A stretch of DNA of 36,858 nt, from positions 1 through 36,858 of the forward strand of contig DASTYE010000187.1 of NCBI GenBank assembly GCA_035765135.1, written 5' to 3'. Each line of letters opens with the position of its first letter. Positions within the stretch are counted from its first letter, which is position 1. The DNA comes from JAICNG01 sp035765135. GTDB lineage: Bacteria; Gemmatimonadota; Gemmatimonadetes; Gemmatimonadales; Gemmatimonadaceae. A model generated the notes under the pieces. It saw only the letters and a program-made list of their open reading frames with translations. It made no database searches and was not told the DNA's origin. A program made the translations under genes and the position numbers. Shown here piece after piece: positions 18,218 through 25,253 of the stretch.

Positions 18218-19241
18218 ATGTCGCCGCCTCTTCCTTGACGCCGAACACGGCCATGTGCGATGAGTGGCCGGGGTTCACCTTCTTCTCCGGGTAGATCCAG
18301 TGCACCGCCTGGTTCACGGCGATCGCGGCTTCGGAGTATCCCGTCGCGATGAGCTTCAGCTTGCCGGGGTAGGTCGTGATGTCTCCGGCCGCCCAAATGC
18401 CTTGGCGCCCCGTCTCCATCGTGCTGTTCACCACGACCTCATCCTTCTCGAGATTGAGACCCCACTCGCCGATGGTGCCCAGGTCGCTCACGAAGCCGAG
18501 CATCGGGAGGATCGCGTCGCAATCGATGGTGATCGTCGTCTTTGCCTTGATGTCCTTGAGCACGACGGTGGACAGCTGATTGCCGTTGCCGGTGATGTCG
18601 TGGAGCTCGTGGAAGGTGAGCATCCGCGCACGACCGCCGGCGCAGGCGGCGCGAATCTCCTCGACGGTCGCCGCATGCGCGCGGAAGCGATCGCTGCGAT
18701 GGACGAGGGTCACTGACGACGCGCGATCGAGCAGCTGATGGGCCCAGTCGAAGGCGGAGTCACCTCCGCCGATGATCAGCACCTGCTTTCCGCGGAAGCC
18801 CTCCGGATCGATCACCCGATCGTGAATGCCCTTCCCGTACCACGCCTCGGCGCACGGCTGCGGGAGGCGTCGCGGTGAGAACGCTCCGATCCCGGCGGCG
18901 ATCACGATCGCCTTCGTCGGAAATCGGTCCGTTTCGGTGACCAGCGTGAAGGTCCCCCCGTCCTCCTCGAGAGAGACGACTCGCTGGTTGAAGTGCATGG
19001 GGAAACCGAACTGTTTGGCCTGCTCGAGCTGACCGGCGACCAGGTCCTTGGCGAGCACCCGAGGAAACCCCGCGACGTCGAAGATGTACTTCTCAGGGTA
19101 GAGTGCGGTCAGTTGGCCGCCCGGTTCCGACAGCGCGTCGATGATCTGTGCGGACACGCCGCGCATGCCCGCGTAAAAGAGCGCGAACAGCCCGGTGGGG
19201 CCGGCGCCGAGAATCGTGATGTCCGTGAGGTCATGCTGCAT
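18216..19241 (-). CDS. ferredoxin-NADP+ reductase, thioredoxin-reductase-like (type 2)
   Basis: The 341-residue flavoprotein has an FAD-binding ILGAGPTGLFALFYAG, the EPGGQLTALYPEKYIFDVAG segment, an NADPH-binding IIGGGDSAFDWA and the FAD site GIWAAGDI. It has no CxxC redox pair, which separates it from thioredoxin reductase and fits the YumC-type ferredoxin (flavodoxin)-NADP+ oxidoreductases. It would pass electrons between NADPH and a ferredoxin in the cytoplasm. I used the ATG at 19241 (MQHDLTDITIL); an upstream in-frame start at 19277 adds twelve residues unlike the family. The divergent kinase gene is separated by a palindrome. Confidence 0.88.
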   Translation of the reverse strand: MQHDLTDITILGAGPTGLFALFYAGMRGVSAQIIDALSEPGGQLTALYPEKYIFDVAGFPRVLAKDLVAGQLEQAKQFGFPMHFNQRVVSLEEDGGTFTLVTETDRFPTKAIVIAAGIGAFSPRRLPQPCAEAWYGKGIHDRVIDPEGFRGKQVLIIGGGDSAFDWAHQLLDRASSVTLVHRSDRFRAHAATVEEIRAACAGGRARMLTFHELHDITGNGNQLSTVVLKDIKAKTTITIDCDAILPMLGFVSDLGTIGEWGLNLEKDEVVVNSTMETGRQGIWAAGDITTYPGKLKLIATGYSEAAIAVNQAVHWIYPEKKVNPGHSSHMAVFGVKEEAAT

Positions 19242-19289
19242 GCGGGTAACGATCACTAGTGGCAAAGGCGAGAGCAAGTCGCTGGGTCA

Positions 19290-19383
19290 ACGGCAGAGAT
19301 GTCAGACGTCAGACATCAGAACGCCGGGCCCGCGCCAGTCTGAATCCTGAACTCCGACATCCGACTTCCCATATCTTTGCCGT
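19290..19383. repeat. TCAGA-word palindrome with ACGGCA/TGCCGT ends, copy 1
   Basis: The outer ends ACGGCAGAGA (19290-19299) and TCTTTGCCGT (19374-19383) pair. Inside are tandem GTCAGAC/ATCAGA words on the left and CTGAATCCTGA/CCGACATCCGAC on the right, around a GC-rich centre. A second copy with the same ends and core is at 34564-34678. This copy lies between divergent genes, three bases from the kinase ATG, and includes a TATCTT (19372-19377) eight bases before that ATG which may be a -10 element. Confidence 0.85.
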
Positions 19384-19385
19384 CA

Positions 19386-20447
19386 ATGGAAACTTCGGCC
19401 GACGACCATATCCTGGAATACTCCGGCGCCTTCCGCCTTCTGCGAAAGATCGCGGTCGGGGGGATGGCGACGGTGTACGAAGCCGAGCAGCTCGGTCCGG
19501 CGGGATTCGCGAAGCGGGTCGCGCTGAAGGTCATTCACCCGCAGTACGCGGCCGAGCGGCACTGGCTTCAGCTCTTCATCGACGAGGCAAAGCTCTCGGC
19601 CAACCTGGCGCACGGCAACATCGTGCAGATCTACCAGCTCGGCGAGGTCGATGGGCAGTACTACATGGCGATGGAGTACATCCAGGGGCCCACGCTGCGC
19701 TCGATCATCGATCGTCACGCAGAGCTCAAGCAGCCCATGCCACTCCCGATCGCGGCGTACATCGCATCGCGCGTCTGTCGCGCGCTCGATTACGCCCACA
19801 ACTTCGTCGCGCCGGGAGGACAACGGCTCGACGTCGTACACCGGGATGTCTCGCCCGGCAACATCATGTCGTCGTGGGACGGTCACATCAAGCTGGCCGA
19901 CTTCGGCATCGCGAAGGCGCGGACGTCGTTCGATCCGGCCGCCGAGCGCCACATTCTCATGGGGAAGAAGCACTACATGTCCCCGGAGCAGGCGCTCGCG
20001 CTGGCGGTGGACGCACGCTCCGACGTCTTCACGTTAGGCGTGGTGCTCTACGAGATGCTGACGCTCGAGCCGCTGTTCAAGGAGGACATCACCGATCTCC
20101 TGCTCGATGAGGTGACGGTGCATCCGCTCCCCAGCGCGAAGTCCCGCGTCCCGCACCTTCCTGGCGAGATCGACGACGTACTGACGCGCGCGCTCGCGCG
20201 CGATCCGCACCGCCGGCCAACAGCGGCCGCGATGGGCCACGCGCTCGACAAGTGGATCGAGAAACAGCGCCCGGTTCCGTCGCCCGACCGCCTCCAGGAG
20301 CACCTGGCGTTGATCTTCCCCTCATCGCACAAGCGGACGTCGGGATCCTCGGAAAAGGCGGAGACACCGACCCGGTTCTCCAACTTCCAGCGCGGACTGC
20401 GCCGGCCTCGGAAATCCGGATTTCTGTCGCGGCTGTTCGGGCTCTAA
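19386..20447 (+). CDS. Ser/Thr protein kinase (Hanks type)
   Basis: The 353-residue protein has a full kinase domain (about 14-285): glycine-rich IAVGGMATVYEAEQ with Ala for the first Gly, ATP-binding Lys48 in VALKVI, catalytic Asp154 in HRDVSPGNIM, metal-binding Asp172 in ADFGIAK, and YMSPEQALAL. HRDVSPGN is the form common in myxobacterial kinases. There is no membrane helix or PASTA domain, so it is cytoplasmic, but the tail RRPRKSGFLSRLFGL is basic and amphipathic and could touch the membrane. I used the ATG at 19386 and not the TTG at 19377, which lies in the palindrome end. Substrates are unknown. Confidence 0.92.
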   Translation: METSADDHILEYSGAFRLLRKIAVGGMATVYEAEQLGPAGFAKRVALKVIHPQYAAERHWLQLFIDEAKLSANLAHGNIVQIYQLGEVDGQYYMAMEYIQGPTLRSIIDRHAELKQPMPLPIAAYIASRVCRALDYAHNFVAPGGQRLDVVHRDVSPGNIMSSWDGHIKLADFGIAKARTSFDPAAERHILMGKKHYMSPEQALALAVDARSDVFTLGVVLYEMLTLEPLFKEDITDLLLDEVTVHPLPSAKSRVPHLPGEIDDVLTRALARDPHRRPTAAAMGHALDKWIEKQRPVPSPDRLQEHLALIFPSSHKRTSGSSEKAETPTRFSNFQRGLRRPRKSGFLSRLFGL

Positions 20448-20448
20448 G

Positions 20449-20552
20449 AGCAGAGGTCGTCGAGGTCGTCGAGGGCGTCGAGGTGATCGAGGCGCGGCAA
20501 GGACGCTGCCTGGATGGCATCGACGACCTCGACGACCTCGACCACCTCTGCT
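20449..20552. repeat. 9-base-word palindrome, copy 2
   Basis: The left arm starts AGCAGAGGTCGTCGAGG (20449) and continues in GTCGTCGAG words. The right arm ends CCTCGACCACCTCTGCT (20552). The ends match for about 26 bases with one mismatch. It fills the gap between the kinase and the adenosyltransferase gene, starting one base after the kinase stop. TCGACC in the right arm (20538-20543) lies 17 bases before a TAACGT hexamer and so may be a -35 element. Confidence 0.88.
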
Positions 20553-20566
20553 TTTCGAATTAACGT
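20538..20566 (+). promoter_or_regulatory. candidate leaderless promoter for the adenosyltransferase gene
   Basis: TCGACC (20538-20543), a 17-base spacer and TAACGT (20561-20566) stand six bases before the ATG at 20573. A transcript from this -10 would begin at or next to the ATG. No Shine-Dalgarno sequence is present, which fits. The -35 is part of the palindrome arm. The layout is identical to that at 25219-25247. Confidence 0.5.
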
Positions 20567-20572
20567 GCCCGC

Positions 20573-21118
20573 ATGAAGATCTACACGAAGACGGGCGACA
20601 AGGGCGACACCGGTCTTTTCGGCGGAGGCCGTGTTCCCAAGAGCCACCCACGCGTCGAGGCATACGGCGAGGTCGATGAGCTGAACGCCGTCCTCGGCAT
20701 GGCGCGATCCGTCGAGATGATGCCCCGCATCGACGAAGTGCTCGTTCCCATTCAGCGCGACCTGTTCTCGCTCGGCGCGCTGCTCGCCACGCCGCATCCG
20801 GAGAAGGTGAAGCAGCAGCTCGAGAAGGCACGCATCGACGACACGCGCATCGCGGAGCTGGAGCGCGCGATCGACGAAGGCGAGGCCGAGCTGGAGCCAC
20901 TGGAGTCGTTCATCCTCCCGGGGGGAACGCCCAAGGCATCGGCGCTGCACGTGGCGCGCACGGTCTGCCGTCGCGCGGAGCGACGGGTGATCGCGCTCGC
21001 CGCCGACGTCGAGGTTCCGCCAGTGGTGATCCGATACCTGAACCGCCTCTCCGATCTGCTCTTCGTGCTGTCGCGAGTCGCGAACAGGCGCGCGGGAGCC
21101 GGTGAGGTGACGTGGTGA
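20573..21118 (+). CDS. ATP:cob(I)alamin adenosyltransferase, PduO type
   Basis: The 181-residue enzyme transfers the adenosyl group of ATP to cob(I)alamin to make coenzyme B12. The N-terminal ATP loop YTKTGDKGDTGLFGGGR and the C-terminal CRRAERRVIAL and YLNRLSDLLFVLSR motifs are diagnostic for the PduO/MMAB family. Length is normal. The ATG is preceded by TAACGT and not by a ribosome site. aroB follows after 101 bases on the same strand, with a palindrome between. No other cobalamin gene is in the window. Confidence 0.95.
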   Translation: MKIYTKTGDKGDTGLFGGGRVPKSHPRVEAYGEVDELNAVLGMARSVEMMPRIDEVLVPIQRDLFSLGALLATPHPEKVKQQLEKARIDDTRIAELERAIDEGEAELEPLESFILPGGTPKASALHVARTVCRRAERRVIALAADVEVPPVVIRYLNRLSDLLFVLSRVANRRAGAGEVTW

Positions 21119-21123
21119 TCGGC

Positions 21124-21211
21124 GAACGAGGAATGAGGACGGACGAATGAGGAAATCGATTGGAGGGACGCCTGGTCGAATTCCTCACTCGGTGGTCCTC
21201 GTTTTTCGTTG
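21124..21211. repeat. intergenic palindrome, word GAATGAGGAC
   Basis: The left arm (21124-21157) has GAACGAGGAATGAGGAC and GAATGAGGAAATCGA. The right arm (21177-21211) is its imperfect complement (TCGAATTCCTCACTC, GTCCTCG, TTCGTTG). It lies between the adenosyltransferase stop and the aroB ATG. Confidence 0.75.
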
Positions 21212-21219
21212 ACCGACCG

Positions 21220-22302
21220 ATGCATTCGATCTCCCTGCCCACGTACGACGTCGTCGTCGAGCACGGCGCGCTCTCGCGCGTGGCGGACATCGCCGGCAAC
21301 GCGACTCGCGCGCATCGTTATGCGGTGATCACCGACAGCAACGTCGTGCGGCCGCACGCCGACCGCGTGGTACAGTCGCTGGGATCGCTCGGCACGAGGA
21401 CGTTCACGATCAAGGCGGGAGAAGCGTCGAAGACCCGGGAGACGTGGGCGCATCTCACCGACTCTCTGCTCGAGTCCGGGTTCGGGCGCGATGCCGCCAT
21501 CATCGCGGTCGGAGGCGGTGTCGTCGGCGACATTGCCGGCTTCGTCGCCGCGACCTACATGCGAGGCATCAAGTACGTGCAGGTGCCGACGTCCCTCATC
21601 GCGATGCTCGATGCGTCCGTCGGCGGAAAGACCGCGGTCGACACCCCGCACGGCAAGAATCTGGTTGGGGCCTTTCACCAACCGTCAGCCGTCGTCGTCG
21701 ACCCCTCCGTTCTCATGACCCTCCCGCCCGAGCATTTTCGGGCCGGCCTCGCCGAGGCGGTCAAGCACGGCGTCATTGCCGACGCGCAGTATCTCGAGCG
21801 CATCGTCGCCGACATGCCGGCGCTGCTCGATCAGCACGCCGATCGCGGTGCGGCGCTCGAGGCCATGATCGCGCGCAGCATCCAGATCAAGGCGGAAATC
21901 GTCAGGCGCGACGAGCGCGAGCATGGACTTCGGCAGGTCCTCAACTTCGGCCACACCATCGGGCACGCGCTCGAGGCGGCGTCCGACTATTCGATGCTGC
22001 ATGGCGCGTGCGTCGCGATCGGGATGGTGTGCGAGGCGACCCTTGCGGAGAAAACCGGTGTGGCCTCGCCGGGCACCGCGCGTGACGTTCGTCGAGCGGT
22101 CGAGGGCGCGGGCCTGCCAGCGGCGATGCCCCGCACCTTTACGGCCGACCGCCTTGTGGCACTCATGCGGTCCGACAAGAAAGTGCGCTCGGGCGCTCTG
22201 CGTTTCGCCCTTCCTCGCGAGATCGGCGCAATGGCCAGCGGGGACGGCACGTGGTCGATCCCCGTCGAGGAATCGGCCATTCGCGGTGTGCTGGGCCGGT
22301 AA
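21220..22302 (+). CDS. aroB: 3-dehydroquinate synthase
   Basis: The 360-residue enzyme converts DAHP to 3-dehydroquinate, the second step of the shikimate pathway, using NAD+ and a metal ion. Hallmarks are GGGVVGDIAGFVAATYMRG, PTSLIAMLDASVGGKTAVD, KNLVGAFHQP, EAVKHG with the metal ligand Glu, and the His-containing NFGHTIGHALE. I used the ATG at 21220 (MHSISLPTYDVVV); twenty further in-frame codons upstream lie in the palindrome. There is no clear ribosome site. No other aro gene is adjacent. Confidence 0.95.
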   Translation: MHSISLPTYDVVVEHGALSRVADIAGNATRAHRYAVITDSNVVRPHADRVVQSLGSLGTRTFTIKAGEASKTRETWAHLTDSLLESGFGRDAAIIAVGGGVVGDIAGFVAATYMRGIKYVQVPTSLIAMLDASVGGKTAVDTPHGKNLVGAFHQPSAVVVDPSVLMTLPPEHFRAGLAEAVKHGVIADAQYLERIVADMPALLDQHADRGAALEAMIARSIQIKAEIVRRDEREHGLRQVLNFGHTIGHALEAASDYSMLHGACVAIGMVCEATLAEKTGVASPGTARDVRRAVEGAGLPAAMPRTFTADRLVALMRSDKKVRSGALRFALPREIGAMASGDGTWSIPVEESAIRGVLGR

Positions 22303-22376
22303 GGGGGCCACGGAGGGTCGCGCGGGGCACCCAAATTGCCTTCAAGCCAGCACGATCGCACGCAGTCTCCACCGCT

Positions 22377-22381
22377 GGAGG
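22377..22381 (+). promoter_or_regulatory. Shine-Dalgarno site GGAGG of the small membrane gene
   Basis: GGAGG ends five bases before the ATG at 22387. It fixes this start against an in-frame ATG at 22336 that would add 17 hydrophilic residues. Confidence 0.75.
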
Positions 22382-22386
22382 CACTC

Positions 22387-22566
22387 ATGTCCTCGTTCTC
22401 GACGTACATCGTCGGCTTCATCATCCTGGTCGTTGGATTGGCCCTGGCTGCGTATCTCCTCAACGTGCCGACCGTGTGGATCGCCGTCGGGGTGATCGTT
22501 TTGGTTGGCATTGGCGTGCTCATGGCGACGAGCAGGACGAAGCCACGGGACCCTCCCGTCGCATAG
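22387..22566 (+). CDS. small two-helix membrane protein, 59 aa
   Basis: Two hydrophobic helices (about 6-27 and 30-45, TYIVGFIILVVGLALAAYLL and TVWIAVGVIVLVGIGVLMAT) are followed by a short polar tail (SRTKPRDPPVA). A strong GGAGG precedes the start. I do not recognise a family. It stands alone between aroB and the sigma-factor gene, with a complex palindrome after it. Small membrane proteins of this shape are often stress-related, but nothing here shows that. Confidence 0.75.
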   Translation: MSSFSTYIVGFIILVVGLALAAYLLNVPTVWIAVGVIVLVGIGVLMATSRTKPRDPPVA

Positions 22567-22575
22567 CGGTCCCTG

Positions 22576-22727
22576 GGGGTCAGGAGTCAGAACTCAGGGA
22601 TCAGGTTGTGGAAAGGCGCGGCGGCTGCTTCGCAGCCAGCCGCGCTCATCGGATGAGGGCCGCAGGCGCGCAGCGCCGCGGCCCCTTTCCACCCCTGACT
22701 CCTGATTCCTGTCTCCTGACTCCTAAC
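22576..22727. repeat. large cruciform-type palindrome, word CAGGAGT with inner hairpins
   Basis: The outer arms are GGGTCAGGAGTCAGAACTCA onwards (22576-22615) and the complement ending CTCCTGACTCCTAACC (22684-22727). Matching continues through GTGGAAAGG/CCTTTCCAC. Between them stand two more hairpins: GCGGCTG CTTCG CAGCCAGCCGC (about 22619-22642) and GGGCCGCAGGCG with GCCGCGGCCC (about 22656-22684). The whole could fold as a four-way structure. It follows the small membrane gene and precedes the sigma-factor promoter. Confidence 0.82.
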
Positions 22728-22764
22728 CATTAATCCGCCGAATCCTCGGTTAAAGCCTCCACTG

Positions 22765-22794
22765 TTGACCTTTTCACACCCCCGCTGTTATCCT
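22765..22794 (+). promoter_or_regulatory. candidate promoter for the sigma-factor gene
   Basis: TTGACC (22765-22770), an 18-base spacer and TATCCT (22789-22794) resemble a TANNNT-type promoter. The mRNA would start near 22801, with a leader of about 68 bases ending in AAGGGG (22858-22863), five bases before the ATG. Confidence 0.5.
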
Positions 22795-22868
22795 GCCGTC
22801 CCCGACTGAGCTATGCCTGCACGACGGCCAACCGGCCCACACCATCACCTTCCATGTAAGGGGTGTGT

Positions 22869-23762
22869 ATGCAGCATGTGACGGAGAGCAGGTCCAAAGG
22901 TTACTTCCGTTCCTCTCCTTCCACCGCATTCGACCAATACCTCCAGGACATTCAAAAACTTCCTCTCATTGAGGACCCCGAAGAAGAGCGGCGCCTAGCC
23001 CGCCGCGCACAGAAGGGTGACGAAAAAGCCGCCGAGCGGCTCGTCACAGCGAACCTCCGATTCGTCATTTCGTACGTCAAGAAGTACCAGGGCCACGGCC
23101 TCGATCTGTCCGAGCTCGTCGCGATCGGAAACGAAGGCCTGCTCAAGGCAGTGAAGAAATTCGATCCCGACCAGGGCGTGAAGTTCATCTCCTACGCCGT
23201 CTGGTGGGTTCGTCAGGCAGTGCTCAAGGCGCTCGCCGAGCAGACTCGCTCCGTCCGGATCCCCCTCAATCAAAATTCGCAGCTCATCAAGCTCGCGCGC
23301 GCCGAAACGGTGCTCGCGCAGGTGCTGAAGCGCGACCCGACCGATGATGAGATCGGCCGTCTGATCGAGGAAACCCCGGACCAGGTGCGCGCGGCCCGGC
23401 AGATGTCGGCGACGGAAGTGTCGCTCGACGCGCCGATCGACCGCTCGGACCGCGAAGCGTCTACGTTGGGGGAACGCTTCGTCGGCGTCGACGGCCGCGA
23501 CATCGAGGACGTGACGGACTTCAAGCTCATGCGCGAGTTCATCGACCGCGTCTTCACCAAGTACCTGACGCCGCGCGAACGCAAGATCCTCTACTTGTAT
23601 TACGGTCTCGAAGAAGGCTCCGAGGCGATGACGCTCGAGAAGATCGGAGCGCTGATGGGTGTCACACGTGAGCGGATCCGCCAGATTCGCGAGCGCGCCT
23701 TCGAGAAGCTTCGCGAATCACCCGACGGGCGGGCGCTGGCCGGATTCTGGAACGTGGCCTGA
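22869..23762 (+). CDS. RpoD/SigA-type RNA polymerase sigma factor without region 1.1
   Basis: This 297-residue sigma-70 family protein has region 1.2 (FDQYLQDIQKLPLI), region 2 (NLRFVISYVKKYQG, FISYAVWWVRQAVLKAL), region 3 and region 4.2 with helix-turn-helix (EKIGALMGVTRERIRQIRER). It lacks region 1.1, like the primary sigma of Bacteroidota. It is probably the primary sigma factor or a close group-2 relative; the sequence alone does not decide. Region 2.4 is close to RpoD, so TANNNT-type -10 elements such as those seen in this window are expected targets. The ATG at 22869 is fixed by AAGGGG; a GTG at 22863 is less likely. A strong hairpin follows the stop. Confidence 0.92.
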   Translation: MQHVTESRSKGYFRSSPSTAFDQYLQDIQKLPLIEDPEEERRLARRAQKGDEKAAERLVTANLRFVISYVKKYQGHGLDLSELVAIGNEGLLKAVKKFDPDQGVKFISYAVWWVRQAVLKALAEQTRSVRIPLNQNSQLIKLARAETVLAQVLKRDPTDDEIGRLIEETPDQVRAARQMSATEVSLDAPIDRSDREASTLGERFVGVDGRDIEDVTDFKLMREFIDRVFTKYLTPRERKILYLYYGLEEGSEAMTLEKIGALMGVTRERIRQIRERAFEKLRESPDGRALAGFWNVA

Positions 23763-23783
23763 CGCGCACTGCGCCTGACGAGA

Positions 23784-23817
23784 AGCGGGGGCCGGGCACT
23801 GCCCGGTCCCCGCTCTT
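23784..23817 (+). terminator. strong intrinsic-type terminator after the sigma-factor gene
   Basis: AGCGGGGGCCGGGC (23784-23797) and GCCCGGTCCCCGCT (23801-23814) pair along 14 positions, with one G-T wobble and a three-base loop. CTCTTG follows, a weak T-rich tail. It stands 22 bases after the sigma-factor stop and before the next gene. Confidence 0.8.
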
Positions 23818-23836
23818 GCATGCGCGACACGCGGGT

Positions 23837-23842
23837 TAAGTT
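23837..23842 (+). promoter_or_regulatory. candidate -10 element of the receiver gene (leaderless)
   Basis: TAAGTT fits TANNNT and stands seven bases before the GTG at 23850. The only -35 candidate overlaps the tail of the preceding terminator and is weak. The spacing matches the leaderless arrangement at 20561, 25242 and 34679 and supports the GTG as the start. Confidence 0.4.
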
Positions 23843-23849
23843 AGGCAGT

Positions 23850-24266
23850 GTGACACTGGATTCGGATGCGCCGCCGACAAAGCCCCGTGTGCTCGTCATC
23901 GATGACGAGTCCACCATCCGCGCCGCGTTGCGTCGCTTCTTCAAGCGGCGTGACTGGCTATTCGACGAAGCGGAGGACGGCGAGCGGGGACTCGAGAAGC
24001 TCCTCGCCAAAGGCGCCGACTACACCGCCATCATCTCCGATCTTCGCATGCCGGGCATGTCGGGGATGGTGCTGCACGATGTCCTCGCCGAGCGCCGCCC
24101 CGACCTGCTCGATCGCCTCGTGATCTCCACCGGCGACATGGCCTCGAAAGAAGCCGCCGAGTTCGTCCTGCGCACGCGCTGTGTCATTCTCGAGAAGCCG
24201 TTCGAGTTGAGCGTACTCGCGGATACGCTCGAACGCATCCGCTCCGCCAGACCGGAAACCCCCTGA
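23850..24266 (+). CDS. stand-alone response-regulator receiver protein
   Basis: The 138-residue protein is a single receiver domain: acidic pair in VLVIDDEST, phospho-acceptor Asp64 in IISDLRMPG, Thr/Ser in VISTGD and Lys in LEKPF. It has no output domain and so probably works by protein contact or as a relay. It resembles the C-terminal receiver of the large hybrid kinase at 2210-6382 (RMPxMxG, ATGD/STGD), which may point to a shared pathway; that is inference. I chose GTG 23850; an in-frame ATG at 23820 lies directly behind the terminator. The lipid-kinase gene follows with little or no gap. Confidence 0.85.
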   Translation: MTLDSDAPPTKPRVLVIDDESTIRAALRRFFKRRDWLFDEAEDGERGLEKLLAKGADYTAIISDLRMPGMSGMVLHDVLAERRPDLLDRLVISTGDMASKEAAEFVLRTRCVILEKPFELSVLADTLERIRSARPETP

Positions 24267-24289
24267 GCGGCACCCGGCTCCCGCTGCTC

Positions 24290-25138
24290 GTGAACCTCTC
24301 CGCGCCTCGCGCGAGAGAGGTGCAGCGCGCTGCGCGCGAAAGCGGGCTGCCGTTCGACGTCGAGGATGTCCGGGCCGACGAGCTCGCCGACACTCTCGAG
24401 CGGCTTGGCGCTTCCGGCGTTAGGCGCGTCGCGATCGCCGGCGGTGATGGAACGATCGCGCTCGCGGCGGGGATCGCGGCCAGGCTGTCGCTCGAGCTCG
24501 CGGTCATCCCGGCCGGCACCCTCAACCACCTCGCGACCGATCTCCGCATTCCATCGGACCTCGGCGAGGCGCTGCGGGTCGCCACCTCGGGCGTCGCGCG
24601 GTCCGTCGACGCGGCATCGGTGAACGGTCATTTCTTTCTCAACACGAGCTCCGTCGGCACGTACGTGACTTTCGTTCGCCTCCGCGAGCGCCTCGAGCGC
24701 TACCTCGGGTACCATCTGGCGAGCTTCGTAGCGGCGTTCCGCCTGTGGATCCGGCCGCGCGTGTTCACGGTCGAGGTCGAGATCGGGGGAAAGCTCTGCT
24801 CCGAGATCACACCGCTCGTCTTCGCTGGCGTCGGGGAGCGCGAGCTCAAGCTGCCGACACTCGGCGGGCGCGCGCGTGACGGCAAGCGAGGTCTCCATTT
24901 GATGATCGTGCGCGGCCGCACCCCGGCACGCATCGCCGCGCTCGCGTTCGCCGCCGCGGCACGGGGAACGCGATCGGCGACACGCGGGCCTGCGCTCGAT
25001 GCCTTTCTCGTCGACCGCTTCACGATCCGTCTTCCCCGCCCGCGCGGGCGCGTTGCGACCGATGGCGAGCTCCATACGATGACGGCGCCGCTCGAGTATC
25101 GATGGCTGCCGGAGGCTGTGCGCATTGTGATGCCGTGA
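24290..25138 (+). CDS. diacylglycerol/lipid kinase family protein, second copy
   Basis: The 282-residue product has the DAGK signature AIAGGDGTIALAAG and PAGTLNHLATDLRIP, then a C-terminal sandwich ending in ATDGELHTM. TLNH replaces the usual TGN, as in a known branch of the family. From the GTG at 24290 the protein starts at NLSAPRA, but in-frame codons upstream read SGTRLPLLV, which would complete the first beta strand. The only upstream start-like codon is a CTG at 24263 that overlaps the preceding TGA (CTGA). The true start is therefore uncertain. Substrate lipid unknown. Confidence 0.85.
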   Translation: MNLSAPRAREVQRAARESGLPFDVEDVRADELADTLERLGASGVRRVAIAGGDGTIALAAGIAARLSLELAVIPAGTLNHLATDLRIPSDLGEALRVATSGVARSVDAASVNGHFFLNTSSVGTYVTFVRLRERLERYLGYHLASFVAAFRLWIRPRVFTVEVEIGGKLCSEITPLVFAGVGERELKLPTLGGRARDGKRGLHLMIVRGRTPARIAALAFAAAARGTRSATRGPALDAFLVDRFTIRLPRPRGRVATDGELHTMTAPLEYRWLPEAVRIVMP

Positions 25139-25228
25139 GGTCGTCGAGGATGTCGAGGTCACTGCCGTTCACCTGGACACCCTCGACGACCTCGACGACC
25201 TCGACGACCTGGCTCACCTCGACCACCT
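25137..25228. repeat. 9-base-word palindrome, copy 3
   Basis: The left arm (25137-25160) reads GAGGTCGTCGAGGATGTCGAGG and overlaps the TGA of the lipid-kinase gene. The right part (25180-25228) holds four complementary CTCGACGAC words and ends CTCGACCACC. The arms are unequal in length. TCGACC at 25219-25224 is the likely -35 of the next gene. Confidence 0.85.
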
Positions 25229-25247
25229 TCGCCCCACCCGGTACATT
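25219..25247 (+). promoter_or_regulatory. candidate leaderless promoter for the LON-domain gene
   Basis: TCGACC (25219-25224), a 17-base spacer and TACATT (25242-25247) stand six bases before the GTG at 25254. No ribosome site is present. Both hexamers and spacings match the arrangement upstream of the adenosyltransferase gene, and both -35 elements are the last word of a palindrome arm. Confidence 0.55.
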
Positions 25248-25253
25248 CGAAAC

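Noticed and set aside
21190..21220. Leaderless promoter before aroB
   Set aside because: There is no TANNNT 5-9 bases before the ATG. The TTGACC at 21209-21214 is too close to the start to be a -35.
24420..24426. GTTAGGC in the second lipid-kinase gene as a TTA codon case
   Set aside because: It is read GTT AGG C here (Val-Arg), so it is not a TTA codon and was not counted among the eleven.
25137..25228. CRISPR-like array
   Set aside because: The repeats are nine bases, contiguous and inverted in the second half, without spacers or cas genes.
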